Shown: positions 50,061-60,109, counted from the stretch's first letter. The stretch: DNA of 64,000 bases from Candidatus Latescibacterota bacterium (GCA_022824945.1 JAJDYX010000043.1:1-64000), one strand, 5' to 3'. The notes: a model not told the origin generated them from the letters alone. Numbers and translations: made by a program.

Positions 50061-51467
50061 ATGTCCAACCCCAACATCGTCTATATCTTCTTTGACGACC
50101 TCGGTTACGGAGACATCAGCTACCTCAATCCCGAATCCAAAATCCAAACCCCAAATATGGACCGCCTGTCCGCTGAAGGCATGTGCTTCACCGATGTACA
50201 TTCCTGCTCCGCTGTGTGCTCCCCCTCGCGCTACGGCGTCTTAACCGGACGCTATTGCTGGCGCACCCGATTGCAAAACGGCGTCCTCAACGGATACTCA
50301 GAACCCCTCATCGAACCCGACCGCCTGACCGTCGCCTCCCTGCTCAAACAACACGGATATCACACCGCTTGCATCGGCAAATGGCATGTGGGACTGAACT
50401 GGACGCGCAAAAAAGGCGTCCAGCACCTCGAAGATTATAGATTGGGATGGGACCGCGGCGAAGCCATAGACTTCACCCGTCCATTTACCGGCGGACCGTG
50501 CGACCTCGGATTCGACTATTTTTACGGCATCTCCGCATCCCTGGACATGCCGCCTTATGTCTATCTTGAAAACAACCACACAATCTGTGCGCCAACAGCC
50601 CGTGCTCCCCAGGGCCTCTTCGGCCGAGAGGGACACGCTGCCCCGGGCCTCAAACCCGAACACGTCATCCCGGATCTCACAAAAAAAGCGGTCTCCTTCA
50701 TCGAAGAAACCGCAGCAGACAAACAGCCCTTTTTCCTCTACTATCCCGTAACCGGACCGCACACACCCATCGCGCCAAACAAAGCATTTACAGGCAAAAG
50801 CCAAGCTGGCAAATACGGCGACTTCGTCGTCGAATGCGACTGGGCAGTTGGGCAGATCATAGACGCTGTTGAAAAAGCCGGCGCCACCGACAACACCCTC
50901 TTTATCGTTACCAGCGACAACGGACCCGAACGCTTTATGCACGCGCGAAAAGAAGAATACAACCACTACAGTGCCTATCACTTCCGAGGCTGCAAACGCG
51001 ACAACTGGGAAGGCGGGCATCGCATCCCATTCATTGCCCGCTGGCCCGAAAAAGTCGCCGCGGGATCCTTCAGCAACGAAATAATATGTCTCACAGACCT
51101 CATCGCAACAGCCGCCGACATTGTCGGCCATTCGCTCCCTGAAAATGCCAGCGAAGACAGTTGCAGCATCCTACCCGTCCTCACGAGCCAGAACGCGACA
51201 TCCATCCGCGAAGCCACCGTACACCACTCTTCCAAAGGCGAATTTGCCATCCGCCAGGGCAAATGGAAATTGCTCCTCCATCAAAGCTCCGGCGGCAACG
51301 ATTATCCCGACGATCCCCCAGATGATGCCCCCGGCCAACTCTACGACATGGAAACCGGCTACCGAGAACGCGAAAACCTCTACGCACAACACCCCGAAAT
51401 CGTATCGCAATTGACCGATCTGCTCAACCAGTACAAAATGAGGGGACGCAGTGTCCCTATCGCATAA
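50061..51467 (+). CDS. Type I sulfatase C (no signal peptide)
   Basis: The 468-residue protein starts M-S-N-P-N-I-V-Y-I-F-F-D-D-L-G and has the formylglycine motif C53-S-P-S-R57 followed by Y-G-V-L-T-G-R-Y. G-K-W-H-V-G-L (about 110-116) and S-D-N-G near 287 provide the remaining active-site residues. It is the third sulfatase of the run, also leaderless, with CGGAG before the start. Sequence differences in the C-terminal halves suggest different substrates or positions of sulfate. Confidence 0.94.
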   Translation: MSNPNIVYIFFDDLGYGDISYLNPESKIQTPNMDRLSAEGMCFTDVHSCSAVCSPSRYGVLTGRYCWRTRLQNGVLNGYSEPLIEPDRLTVASLLKQHGYHTACIGKWHVGLNWTRKKGVQHLEDYRLGWDRGEAIDFTRPFTGGPCDLGFDYFYGISASLDMPPYVYLENNHTICAPTARAPQGLFGREGHAAPGLKPEHVIPDLTKKAVSFIEETAADKQPFFLYYPVTGPHTPIAPNKAFTGKSQAGKYGDFVVECDWAVGQIIDAVEKAGATDNTLFIVTSDNGPERFMHARKEEYNHYSAYHFRGCKRDNWEGGHRIPFIARWPEKVAAGSFSNEIICLTDLIATAADIVGHSLPENASEDSCSILPVLTSQNATSIREATVHHSSKGEFAIRQGKWKLLLHQSSGGNDYPDDPPDDAPGQLYDMETGYRERENLYAQHPEIVSQLTDLLNQYKMRGRSVPIA

Positions 51468-51479
51468 AATGGAGACACC

Positions 51480-53135
51480 ATGAACGCTTCGGACCTATTT
51501 GTCAAAGCACTGGAAAATGAAGGCGTGGGATATATCTACGGCGTGCCCGGAGAAGAAAATCTCGCCTTTCTGGAAGCTCTCCGCAAATCGAGCATCAAAC
51601 TCATCTTGACGCGCCACGAACAGGGGGCTGCGTTTATGGCTGCGACCTATGGACGACTCACGGGCAAAGCGGGCGTCTGCCTCGCCACGCTCGGTCCCGG
51701 CGCGACCAATTTTGTGACAGGTGCCGCGTATGCCCAACTGGGCGGCATGCCCCTGCTCATGATCACGGGCCAAAAACCCATCAAAAAGAGCAAACAGGGC
51801 CAATTTCAGATTATCGACGTCGTGAGCATGATGGAACCCCTCACAAAATACACCCGACAAATTGTCAACGTAGATATGATCCCCTCCATGGTGCGCGAGG
51901 CATTTCGCCTCGCACAAGAAGAGCGCCCCGGTGCCGTACATCTGGAATTGCCGGAAGATGTCGCCGAAGAGCCAGTTGATGAAAACACCACGCCGGTCTT
52001 TAACATCAGCACATGCAGGCGCGGCGACGCCAATGAACGCGCCATTGACGACGCGGTAAAAATGATCAAAGAAGCCACGCGGCCCTTGCTCCTCCTGGGC
52101 GCGGGCACCAACCGCAAGCGCATCTGGGAATCCGTGGCGCACTTCCTCGACAAAACCGGCATTCCCTTTTTCAATACCCAACTGGGCAAAGGCGTTGTTG
52201 GCGGTCTCCACCCCCTGTTTTTGGGCACCGCAGCACTCTCCGATGGCGACTATCTCCACTGCGCCATTGAACGCGCCGATCTGATCATAAACGTCGGGCA
52301 CGATGTCGTGGAAAAACCGCCATTTTTTATGTCACACGACGAAGGGGCAACCCGGGTAATCCACATCAACTTTCAATCGGCCGTGGTAGATAATGTCTAT
52401 TTTCCGCAACTGGAAGTAGTAGGTGACATTGCAAATACGATCCAGCGCCTCGCCGACAAAACCGGCAAAACAGCCTCGCACGACTTTGACTATTACATGC
52501 GCATCCGTGACCAAATTCAGGAACACATTCGTCTGGGAGAAAACGACAACAGCTTTCCAGTAAAACCACAGCGTCTCGTCTGGGACGTCCGCAAAGTCCT
52601 GCCCGAAGACGGCATCATTGCGCTGGATAACGGCGTGTACAAAATCTGGTTTGCGCGCAACTACCCAACCACGCAACCCAACACCGTGTTGTTGGACAAC
52701 GCCCTCGCCACTATGGGCGCGGGCTTGCCCTCGGCAATGGAAGCCGCGCGGTTTTATCCCAACCGGCGGGTCATGGCGATTTGTGGCGACGGTGGTTTTA
52801 TGATGAATAGCCAGGAATTGGAAACAGCCGTAAGACTCAACCTCAATCTCGTCGTACTGATCTTGAGGGACAATGCCTACGGCATGATCCGCTGGAAACA
52901 ATACGGAATGGGGCTTCCCGATTTTGGACTGGAATTCGACAACCCGGATTTTGTCCTGTACGCCAACAGTTATGGCGCGCATGGGCACCGCGTGAAATCC
53001 ACAGAAATGACCGTACCCCTGATAGAGAAATGTTATGCCAAAGGCGGCGTACACCTCGTCGAAATACCCGTGGATTACTCAGAAAACCAGAAAGTGCTCG
53101 TTGATGAACTACAAGCAAAGACCTGTTTATTATGA
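51480..53135 (+). CDS. Acetolactate synthase large-subunit-like enzyme
   Basis: The 551-residue protein has the full ThDP-enzyme plan: Pyr domain with Glu47 in T-R-H-E-Q-G-A, G-P-G-A-T-N near 77, central domain (about 190-340) and PP domain with C-G-D-G-G-F near 434 and L-R-D-N-A-Y near 461. Length and pattern fit catabolic acetolactate synthase (AlsS-like) or a related carboligase. No regulatory small subunit gene is adjacent. It lies 12 bases after sulfatase C behind GGAG, so it is part of the catabolic run and could process a keto-acid product of sugar breakdown. Confidence 0.87.
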   Translation: MNASDLFVKALENEGVGYIYGVPGEENLAFLEALRKSSIKLILTRHEQGAAFMAATYGRLTGKAGVCLATLGPGATNFVTGAAYAQLGGMPLLMITGQKPIKKSKQGQFQIIDVVSMMEPLTKYTRQIVNVDMIPSMVREAFRLAQEERPGAVHLELPEDVAEEPVDENTTPVFNISTCRRGDANERAIDDAVKMIKEATRPLLLLGAGTNRKRIWESVAHFLDKTGIPFFNTQLGKGVVGGLHPLFLGTAALSDGDYLHCAIERADLIINVGHDVVEKPPFFMSHDEGATRVIHINFQSAVVDNVYFPQLEVVGDIANTIQRLADKTGKTASHDFDYYMRIRDQIQEHIRLGENDNSFPVKPQRLVWDVRKVLPEDGIIALDNGVYKIWFARNYPTTQPNTVLLDNALATMGAGLPSAMEAARFYPNRRVMAICGDGGFMMNSQELETAVRLNLNLVVLILRDNAYGMIRWKQYGMGLPDFGLEFDNPDFVLYANSYGAHGHRVKSTEMTVPLIEKCYAKGGVHLVEIPVDYSENQKVLVDELQAKTCLL

Positions 53136-53163
53136 TGTTAGTGCTTTCTTGTTGTTTTTTGCT

Positions 53164-53195
53164 ACTATTTGTCAACAAAGCTGTTGACAAATAGT
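53164..53195. terminator. Hairpin between convergent genes
   Basis: A perfect 14-bp inverted repeat (ACTATTTGTCAACA/TGTTGACAAATAGT) with a four-base loop (AAGC) lies midway between two converging genes. A T run is on its 5' side on the plus strand, so it is not a textbook terminator in either direction, but the position suits transcription termination or mRNA 3'-end protection. It could also be a dimeric regulator site. Confidence 0.5.
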
Positions 53196-53235
53196 GACCA
53201 GTAGTGCAATAAATAACTTGCACCTCTGGTATGTC

Positions 53236-54552
53236 CTAATCCATCAGCCTCACATTGTATTGTCGCGCAGAGGACTGATATCCCCGATACTGACTCTCAT
53301 CCAGGGGATGTGGGGTGTAAATATAGATCGCGGTATCCCATGGATTGTACAAAACCAGTTCTTCCCGTTCATCTCCGCACACATCTGCCGGAATGCAGTG
53401 ATACCACGCCATGCGTCCAACGGGTTCGGGCGCCGGAAGATCCGGCAGAGAGATAGAAGTCCCCTCAAGAGGTAGCCATAGCATCCCGCCATTGTACAGA
53501 AGCGCGTCCGCGTCCGATCCATTCCAGTACACGACCTCCATACCCGTATTGTTGGGCGAAGGATTGAGGCGGAAATCATTGAGACAATTCCCCTTTGTAT
53601 CAATAACCATAACATCCGTATTGTGGCCCTGATATCGAATCACCATCTGGGGAGACTGATCGCGCACGCTAAACCGCGCCACCCTCACCTCCTGACCGTG
53701 GGGCACCTTCTCCTCGCCAAGTCGCAGAACCACATTCCCACAACCGTCCATCACATGCCCAAAGCCAGAGCAAATGGCGCGCATCTGACCGTTATCCCAC
53801 TCCGCGATAGATACCGAATCCATATTCCATCCAAGTTGCTCTTCCCACAGAACCGTCCCATCGTAATCTAACAGAAAATACCCGCCATTCACCTCATCCC
53901 TGCCATCGCCGTCAATATCTCCAACCGAGGGAATGTACGCCGGGCATCGGCTATACTCTGTCCACTCGGATTCATAGGTCCACAAAACCTGAAGATCTTC
54001 ATCAAAAGCAATGACCTTGCCCCCGAGCTTAATCACAAAATCTCGAGGCGTATCCGTCCCACGAAAATTGGCAATCATAATACGCTGATGCACCCAATTC
54101 GCCCCCCGTCCCCGACACATCCGCAACTCAACGGGACTTGCCTGCTTCTTGAGATCGCCATTCGCCCCGTCCCGAATCTGAACAACCACATTTGCCATTG
54201 AATCGGGATCCGCCTCAACTGCAGAATCGAGAAAAAAACAGATAACTTCCTCAGCGCCATCGCCATCAATATCGCAAATAGCGACAGGACCGGGCCGGCT
54301 CGGCTGGACACCTCCCTCTCCCACCTGCCATAGAACCTCGCCATCCGCGGTAAACGCACCGAGAAAACAGGGCTTCATGCCCCCGCCGTCATGGGCATCG
54401 TCAACCGACCGGTACACCAGAAAATCCGCCCGTCCATTTCCCTCGAGATCGCCCATCCGAATATCCCCGCCATAAGTACCCTCCTCTGCCGTGACGCAGA
54501 ACTCGGGCGGAACCTCCACTCGCTTATATAAAATTGGGCTACCATATTCCAT
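53236..54552 (-). CDS. FG-GAP/VCBS-repeat beta-propeller protein
   Basis: The start at 54552 follows GGGAAG; an upstream extension would read into the divergent promoter region. The 438-residue protein contains calcium-binding D-x-D-G-D-G loops (C-D-I-D-G-D-G near 95, G-D-I-D-G-D-G near 213) and related weaker repeats (D-L-E-G-N-G near 36), typical of FG-GAP propellers. The whole resembles the propeller of rhamnogalacturonan lyase-like proteins, but catalytic residues cannot be assigned. No signal peptide is visible. It is transcribed opposite to the catabolic run and divergent from permease 6. Confidence 0.78.
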   Translation of the reverse strand: MEYGSPILYKRVEVPPEFCVTAEEGTYGGDIRMGDLEGNGRADFLVYRSVDDAHDGGGMKPCFLGAFTADGEVLWQVGEGGVQPSRPGPVAICDIDGDGAEEVICFFLDSAVEADPDSMANVVVQIRDGANGDLKKQASPVELRMCRGRGANWVHQRIMIANFRGTDTPRDFVIKLGGKVIAFDEDLQVLWTYESEWTEYSRCPAYIPSVGDIDGDGRDEVNGGYFLLDYDGTVLWEEQLGWNMDSVSIAEWDNGQMRAICSGFGHVMDGCGNVVLRLGEEKVPHGQEVRVARFSVRDQSPQMVIRYQGHNTDVMVIDTKGNCLNDFRLNPSPNNTGMEVVYWNGSDADALLYNGGMLWLPLEGTSISLPDLPAPEPVGRMAWYHCIPADVCGDEREELVLYNPWDTAIYIYTPHPLDESQYRGYQSSARQYNVRLMD

Positions 54553-54595
54553 CGGATTGCTTCCCTTATTTTTATGTAGTTCAACGAAAAACTCC

Positions 54596-54624
54596 TTGAA
54601 CAAAGATACATCTCTAAGTAAGAT
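54596..54624 (+). promoter_or_regulatory. Possible sigma70-type promoter of permease 6
   Basis: TTGAAC (54596-54601), a 17-base spacer and TAAGAT (54619-54624) fit a vegetative promoter with two mismatches in each element. It lies 39 bases before ATG 54663. No sigma54 element is present here, unlike permeases 1 and 2. Confidence 0.35.
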
Positions 54625-54662
54625 AAAAAAGACCAAACAACAACATCAAGACTATATATCCC

Positions 54663-57125
54663 ATGAAACAAACCCTCTACCTCAGTAAAAACTACCTCAC
54701 CATTGCCCTCCGCAACCTATTGAGACACCCGGGCTATTCATTGATCAACCTGTCGGGACTGGCACTTGGAATGGCGTGTGCGGTATTGCTCGCGATCTAC
54801 ATCGCCTATGAACTGAGCTACGACCGATTTCGCCCAGAAGTAGCGCGCACCTACCGCGTCATGAAACAAACCCGCCATGCAAACGGGCGAATCGCGTGGA
54901 ACACGGGCCAGCAGGGACCACTGGCAACCGTGTTGCCCGAAGAATTTCCGCAAATAGAAGACGCGACGCGGTATTGGGCCGGTCTCAGATGGGTAATCGC
55001 CGGAGAAAAATCGTTTGAACAGATGTTCTGGCTAAGCGACCCCAACGTATTCGCATTCTTCGGCATCGACGTATTGACAGGCGATCCTCAAACCGTATTA
55101 CAGGACCCATTCTCCGTCGTCATAACAGAACCCATCGCCCGAAAATTTTTTGGGACCGATGATCCAGTTGGCAAAACAATCACCGTAGATCACAACCTGT
55201 TTGGCGGCACATATCAAATCACGGGCGTCATTCGACAAGCACCCGACAACTCCCGGTTTCAATACGACTTCATCACCGCCACCATGCCGCAGGGCGTTCG
55301 CCAGCGCAGATCGTGGGATCACTGGTTGTCGCCATCGTACTCGCGCCCGGCAAACACATATCTGCGCCTGAAACCCGGAGCCAACCCCGAAGACATCGCC
55401 TCCAAATTGGCGGAAATGGTCGAACGCTACGCGGAAATCGCAGAAGACGAAAGCGAAACCGTGCGCTATTATCTCCATCCCGTGTCGCGCATGCACCTGT
55501 ATTCCAAAATCGATATGCCCGGATTTACGGGCGACGCGGGAAGACCCTACAAAGACATACAACAAATTTACCTGCTGGGACTCGTGGGCTTCTTTATCCT
55601 CACAATAGCCTGCATCAACTTCATGAACCTGTCCACAGCCCGATCCGTTAGTCGCGCAAAAGAAGTGGGACTCCGGAAAGTCGTGGGCGCATATCGCTCG
55701 CATCTGGTGAAACAATTTTTGGGCGAATCCCTCCTGTTATCCGCCCTATCCGCCTGTATAGCCCTCGGATTGGTATATCTCGCACTGCCCCCATTCAGCG
55801 CATTTGTGCAGGAAAACCTGACACCAAACAGCGGATTGACCCTCTGGATCCTGGGCATCACCCTGTTCGTCGGGCTATTATCGGGAAGCTATCCCGCACT
55901 CTACCTCTCCGCATTCGAACCCACAACCGTTTTGAAAGGCGGAGCAATCAAAGCCGGATCAGCGCAAGCCCGCGTGCGAAAAGGACTCGTCGTGTTGCAA
56001 TTTGCCATTTCGATTATATTAATCATAGGAACCATCATTGTAGCCGATCAGATGAGATTGATACGGGAAAAAGACCTGGGATTTAACAAAGATGATGTCG
56101 TCGTCGCCTCAATCTTCCGGCAAGACCGATATCAAAACAATGGCGGACAGTTGCAAAAGCGGTATCTTCAGGTCAAAGACGCATTCGCACAACACCCGAA
56201 CATCTCGACCGTATCGGCAACATCAGACCTGCCGGGAAATAGCTGGCCCAACCGCGAGTGGTTCTTCCCGGAAGGCGACCTAGACCGGGGCGTTGAAGTG
56301 CGGGTATTTGGTGCAGACGAGGCATTTATAGACTGCTACGATATACCCCTGCTATCCGGGCGAAATTACGACCGCACGTATGCGGAACGGGCGTGGGAAA
56401 GACGCGGCAAACCCGACGAATTATTCGTCATAAACGAAACAGCAGCAAAAGTATTTGGCTGGACAGATCCCGTGGACAAAGTGTTAAACTCACACGTCCG
56501 AAAAGGACATGTAATCGGCGTGGTCAAAGACTTTCACTATCGACCCCTCTACGAAACCATCGAGCCACTGGTCATCACAGCCGCGTGGTATCGCCTCAGC
56601 CACCTCTCCATGCGAATTCGACCTTCCCCCGAAACAATGGCATTTTTACAACGCACCTGGACGGAATTTCTTCCCAATCGCGCCCCTGCCATTGCCTTTG
56701 CGGCCGACGAATTGGAACGCTGGTATCGGGACGACCAGCGCACGGGGCAAATATTCAGCGCGGCATTTATCATCGCTATTTTTGTAGCATCTCTGGGACT
56801 ATTTGGACTGGCAGCCTTCACCGCAGAACAGCGCACAAAAGAAATAGGCATACGCAAAGCAATGGGTGCATCCGTCTGGAACCTGATAATACTCCTGTGC
56901 AGAGACTTTATCATCCTCGTCGGAATAGCAAATCTAATCGCCTATCCAATAATTTATCTGGCAATGGACCGGTGGTTGCAGCATTTTGCCTATCGGATCG
57001 AACTCAGCGCAACCCCATTTGTGCTCGGAAGCCTCCTCACATTGGGAATCGCACTATTAACCGTAAGCACGCAAGCGTGGAAAGCCGCCCGGACAAATCC
57101 TGTAGAGACATTGCGATATGAGTAA
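54663..57125 (+). CDS. MacB/FtsX-type ABC transporter permease 6
   Basis: An 820-residue double-FtsX permease far from the main cluster, with first block from about 299 (R-A-K-E-V-G-L-R-K-V-V-G-A-Y) and second from about 700 (R-T-K-E-I-G-I-R-K-A-M-G-A-S). Its periplasmic domain shares the L-x-P-x-F-P and Y-x-x-D/E-E patterns of permeases 2 and 5. No ATPase or adaptor gene is adjacent, so it is an orphan permease that probably borrows an ATPase encoded elsewhere. No good ribosome binding site is seen before ATG 54663. Confidence 0.92.
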   Translation: MKQTLYLSKNYLTIALRNLLRHPGYSLINLSGLALGMACAVLLAIYIAYELSYDRFRPEVARTYRVMKQTRHANGRIAWNTGQQGPLATVLPEEFPQIEDATRYWAGLRWVIAGEKSFEQMFWLSDPNVFAFFGIDVLTGDPQTVLQDPFSVVITEPIARKFFGTDDPVGKTITVDHNLFGGTYQITGVIRQAPDNSRFQYDFITATMPQGVRQRRSWDHWLSPSYSRPANTYLRLKPGANPEDIASKLAEMVERYAEIAEDESETVRYYLHPVSRMHLYSKIDMPGFTGDAGRPYKDIQQIYLLGLVGFFILTIACINFMNLSTARSVSRAKEVGLRKVVGAYRSHLVKQFLGESLLLSALSACIALGLVYLALPPFSAFVQENLTPNSGLTLWILGITLFVGLLSGSYPALYLSAFEPTTVLKGGAIKAGSAQARVRKGLVVLQFAISIILIIGTIIVADQMRLIREKDLGFNKDDVVVASIFRQDRYQNNGGQLQKRYLQVKDAFAQHPNISTVSATSDLPGNSWPNREWFFPEGDLDRGVEVRVFGADEAFIDCYDIPLLSGRNYDRTYAERAWERRGKPDELFVINETAAKVFGWTDPVDKVLNSHVRKGHVIGVVKDFHYRPLYETIEPLVITAAWYRLSHLSMRIRPSPETMAFLQRTWTEFLPNRAPAIAFAADELERWYRDDQRTGQIFSAAFIIAIFVASLGLFGLAAFTAEQRTKEIGIRKAMGASVWNLIILLCRDFIILVGIANLIAYPIIYLAMDRWLQHFAYRIELSATPFVLGSLLTLGIALLTVSTQAWKAARTNPVETLRYE

Positions 57126-57136
57126 GGAATTCTCCC

Positions 57137-60109
57137 ATGCAATACCACCTCGCACAAATAAAAGCGTTTTGTGACGCGCATCCAATCGACGCAAAAGTCC
57201 TGATTGTCCCTGCCATGACCATAGGGCACGACCTGACACTCGCACTTGCGGCAACGGGTTATTCGTGGCTGAACTTGCAAATCGAAACCCTGCGCAGTCT
57301 CGCGGAAAAAGATGCGAGTGCCCTGCTCATCGCGGAAGGGCATGCGCGCATGGCGCAAGACGCGGATCTATTCTGGCTCGACGAAATGATTCCCCAGGCT
57401 GTAAGCGAAGTCAACGACGATTACTTCGCGCAACAGGCCACCGCACTCACGCGCCCATTTCTGCGCACATTGCGCGTCCTGCGTACAGCGGGGTTGGAAC
57501 CCGACGAACTTTCTATGAAAGATCAGCGACATCAACTATTGCAGCGCCTTTATCAGACATATTGCGCGGCGTTTGAAAGAGACAGCCTCTACGACAACGC
57601 CGTCTTGTATCAACGCGCATTGAAACATCTAAAATCACCCTCACAAAACACGCACTATGCCATCCTCGACGAAACGCCATTACCCAGGCTGGCATTCTCC
57701 TATATTCAAGAAAAAACAAAGGGATATATCTGGCGCATCGGGGGAAAAGACATGGGCATATCGCCCCCACCGCACAGTGCAGCCGTGCGCTTTGAAGACA
57801 CGCCCTATCCCACTGCCACGGGCAAAATAGGAGCAGGTAGAAACATATTCATATCGGGATTGACCCCCAGAGATAAATCTCAAATCCAACTGTGCGAAAC
57901 CCTGGGCACAGAAACAGAAATCAGCGCCGTATTGCGCGACATAAAATCGGGCTCCATACCCCTGGACACCGTCGAAATCGCATACACCTCGAAAATGCCT
58001 TATGTGAGCCTGTTGTGCGATGCGGTTCAGCGATATGGACTACCCGCCACATTTGCCGAAGGCATGCCCATATCGACAACCCGAACCGGTCGCGCACTGG
58101 CGAACTTCTACCATTGGGTAGGCGCGGGAACCCCTGCTGACGAACTGATCATGATGTGTCGCGCGGGCTTGATCGCCACCGAAGGCGCACCTGTAATTGC
58201 AACCGTCCTCCAACAAGCGCGTATTGGCGAAAGCGGGGGACATCAGAGATATTTTCATGCCCTGAACCAGATAAAAGCCGACATGCGCGATAGAGAAGCC
58301 GAAAATTCGGAAAGCGGTTATCGCGGATTGACCCTTGAAGAGATCGAAACCGTTGAAGAAGAACTGACGCGCTTATTCGACCTGATCCCCCAAAGCCCCA
58401 GTGTATCGCTCGGTGCATTGGTCAATGCTGGCTTGCAATTTCTCAAACACTTTACAAACGCCGAAGAAGAGGTCCTCACCGCGATCCAGGATCGCTTGCA
58501 CCACATAGCTCAATCCGTGCGCCGCAAAGCACCTGTGCGCCGACTGGCAAACCGTCTAACAGAACTGATCGCCAACCTTTCTTTTAAAGCCGAAGCAGCC
58601 AAACCCGGACATCTATCTATTGCCCCGCTTCCGTGCGCTGGATACACCAATCGTGCACATATTTACATCACGGGCATGGATGAAGCCACCTTCCCCGGCG
58701 GTGCAACAGAAGATCCCATACTATTAGATGGCGAGCGCTCGGGCGTATCCGGTGAACTGGAATTGCGCCGCACGCGACCCGCCGAGCAAGTGTGGCATCT
58801 CATTCGCGTATTGGGCATGGCATCTAACAAAGTGACATTGTTATCGTGCCACCGAAGCCTATCCGATAGTAGGGAACGCTACCCCGCCGCACTCTTTCAG
58901 CAAGCAGCCGAACAGATGGGCATTGACCCTGTACCTGTTACACGCGCCTTGCCCGAAAATCCTGCACAGGCACTGGACGATGCAGAGACATTGATGGCAC
59001 ACCATTCCTCTACCGACTACGAATCCGTTGTGAATCGAACCTTCCCCTATCTGGTCTCTGGACAAAAGGCGCGTCAAAATCGCGAATGGGATGGACTGAC
59101 GACCCATGATGGATGGCTCGGTAAATCTACACCCGAATTGGCGATTACCGCACAGAACCGCATCTTTTCACCCTCAAGACTGGAAATGCTCGCCCGATGT
59201 CCATACCGGTATTTTTTGAACTATGTGCTCGAAATCCAACCCATAGAAAAAGCCGAAACCGACCCCACGCGGTGGCTCGACCCCCTGTCTTATGGCGCTC
59301 TGTTACACAGCCTATTTCACAAATTCATGCAAACCCTAAAAGCGCGGGGCGAACGCCCGGATCGCGACCGACACGGAATACTTATCCAGGAACTCCTGCA
59401 AAAAGAAATAGAATCGAAAAAAGAAACCCACCCCGTTGAACACGAAGCGGCGTATCGCGCCGACGTCAAACGCCTATCGCAAGCCGCGCAGGTATTTTTG
59501 GCCGTCGAGTCCGACCAAAAAAACGCCGACCCCATCGGATTCGAAGTGAGCTTCGGATTTGGCGAATCGGGCGGGCTAAATAGCGAACCCCCAGTGACAC
59601 TCGCACTCGCAGAAGACGTCGCGCTTCGCATCCGAGGGCGCATTGACCGCGTAGATCGCGTCGAAGACAACTTTGTAATCTGGGATTACAAAACCGGATC
59701 CATGGCGCAATACGACGAACGGGACTTGCTCAAACGCGGCACGCATCTGCAATGGGCTTTATATGCCTATGCTCTGAATTCGATCTTAAGACAGCAGAAC
59801 GAACCGAGTCGCGTACAATTATCCGGTTACGTCTTTCCCGGCGACAGAGAACACGGCCGTCGGCTTGCAGAAACGCCACCAGCACCTGAAACACTCGCCA
59901 ATGTGTTACGCCCCTTGCTCAAACTGGTAGAAAACGGCGGCTTTTTTCACATACAAAAATCCCAAGAATGCGACTACTGCATCTACAACCGCGTCTGCAG
60001 CAAAGAACGCCTGGACGCCAACGGCCTCGCCGACGCGCGTGAAGAGATGGGCGACAACGCTGACTTCGCGCCATTACTGGACAGCCTGAATCGCTGGATG
60101 GGAATTTAG
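57137..60109 (+). CDS. addB: AddB-like helicase-nuclease subunit
   Basis: The 990-residue protein has an inactivated-helicase-like N-terminal region and a C-terminal RecB-family nuclease: D837 in G-R-I-D-R-V-D, then D850-Y-K852 in I-W-D-Y-K-T-G. Four cysteines, C688 (R-C-P-Y-R-Y-F) and C945, C948, C954 (C-D-Y-C-I-Y-N-R-V-C), form the iron-sulfur staple of AddB. A Walker A motif is missing at the N-terminus, where V-P-A-M-T-I-G-H-D-L stands in its place. It pairs with the next gene as a RecBCD-equivalent for double-strand break resection and foreign-DNA degradation. Confidence 0.88.
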   Translation: MQYHLAQIKAFCDAHPIDAKVLIVPAMTIGHDLTLALAATGYSWLNLQIETLRSLAEKDASALLIAEGHARMAQDADLFWLDEMIPQAVSEVNDDYFAQQATALTRPFLRTLRVLRTAGLEPDELSMKDQRHQLLQRLYQTYCAAFERDSLYDNAVLYQRALKHLKSPSQNTHYAILDETPLPRLAFSYIQEKTKGYIWRIGGKDMGISPPPHSAAVRFEDTPYPTATGKIGAGRNIFISGLTPRDKSQIQLCETLGTETEISAVLRDIKSGSIPLDTVEIAYTSKMPYVSLLCDAVQRYGLPATFAEGMPISTTRTGRALANFYHWVGAGTPADELIMMCRAGLIATEGAPVIATVLQQARIGESGGHQRYFHALNQIKADMRDREAENSESGYRGLTLEEIETVEEELTRLFDLIPQSPSVSLGALVNAGLQFLKHFTNAEEEVLTAIQDRLHHIAQSVRRKAPVRRLANRLTELIANLSFKAEAAKPGHLSIAPLPCAGYTNRAHIYITGMDEATFPGGATEDPILLDGERSGVSGELELRRTRPAEQVWHLIRVLGMASNKVTLLSCHRSLSDSRERYPAALFQQAAEQMGIDPVPVTRALPENPAQALDDAETLMAHHSSTDYESVVNRTFPYLVSGQKARQNREWDGLTTHDGWLGKSTPELAITAQNRIFSPSRLEMLARCPYRYFLNYVLEIQPIEKAETDPTRWLDPLSYGALLHSLFHKFMQTLKARGERPDRDRHGILIQELLQKEIESKKETHPVEHEAAYRADVKRLSQAAQVFLAVESDQKNADPIGFEVSFGFGESGGLNSEPPVTLALAEDVALRIRGRIDRVDRVEDNFVIWDYKTGSMAQYDERDLLKRGTHLQWALYAYALNSILRQQNEPSRVQLSGYVFPGDREHGRRLAETPPAPETLANVLRPLLKLVENGGFFHIQKSQECDYCIYNRVCSKERLDANGLADAREEMGDNADFAPLLDSLNRWMGI

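Noticed and set aside
36050..51400. Long open frames antisense to the catabolic genes, e.g. 43060-43845, 44618-45394 and 50298-51131 on the minus strand
   Set aside because: They follow from C-ending codons on the plus strand, have skewed Val/Gly/Asp-rich composition, lack family motifs, and lie wholly inside well-supported genes.
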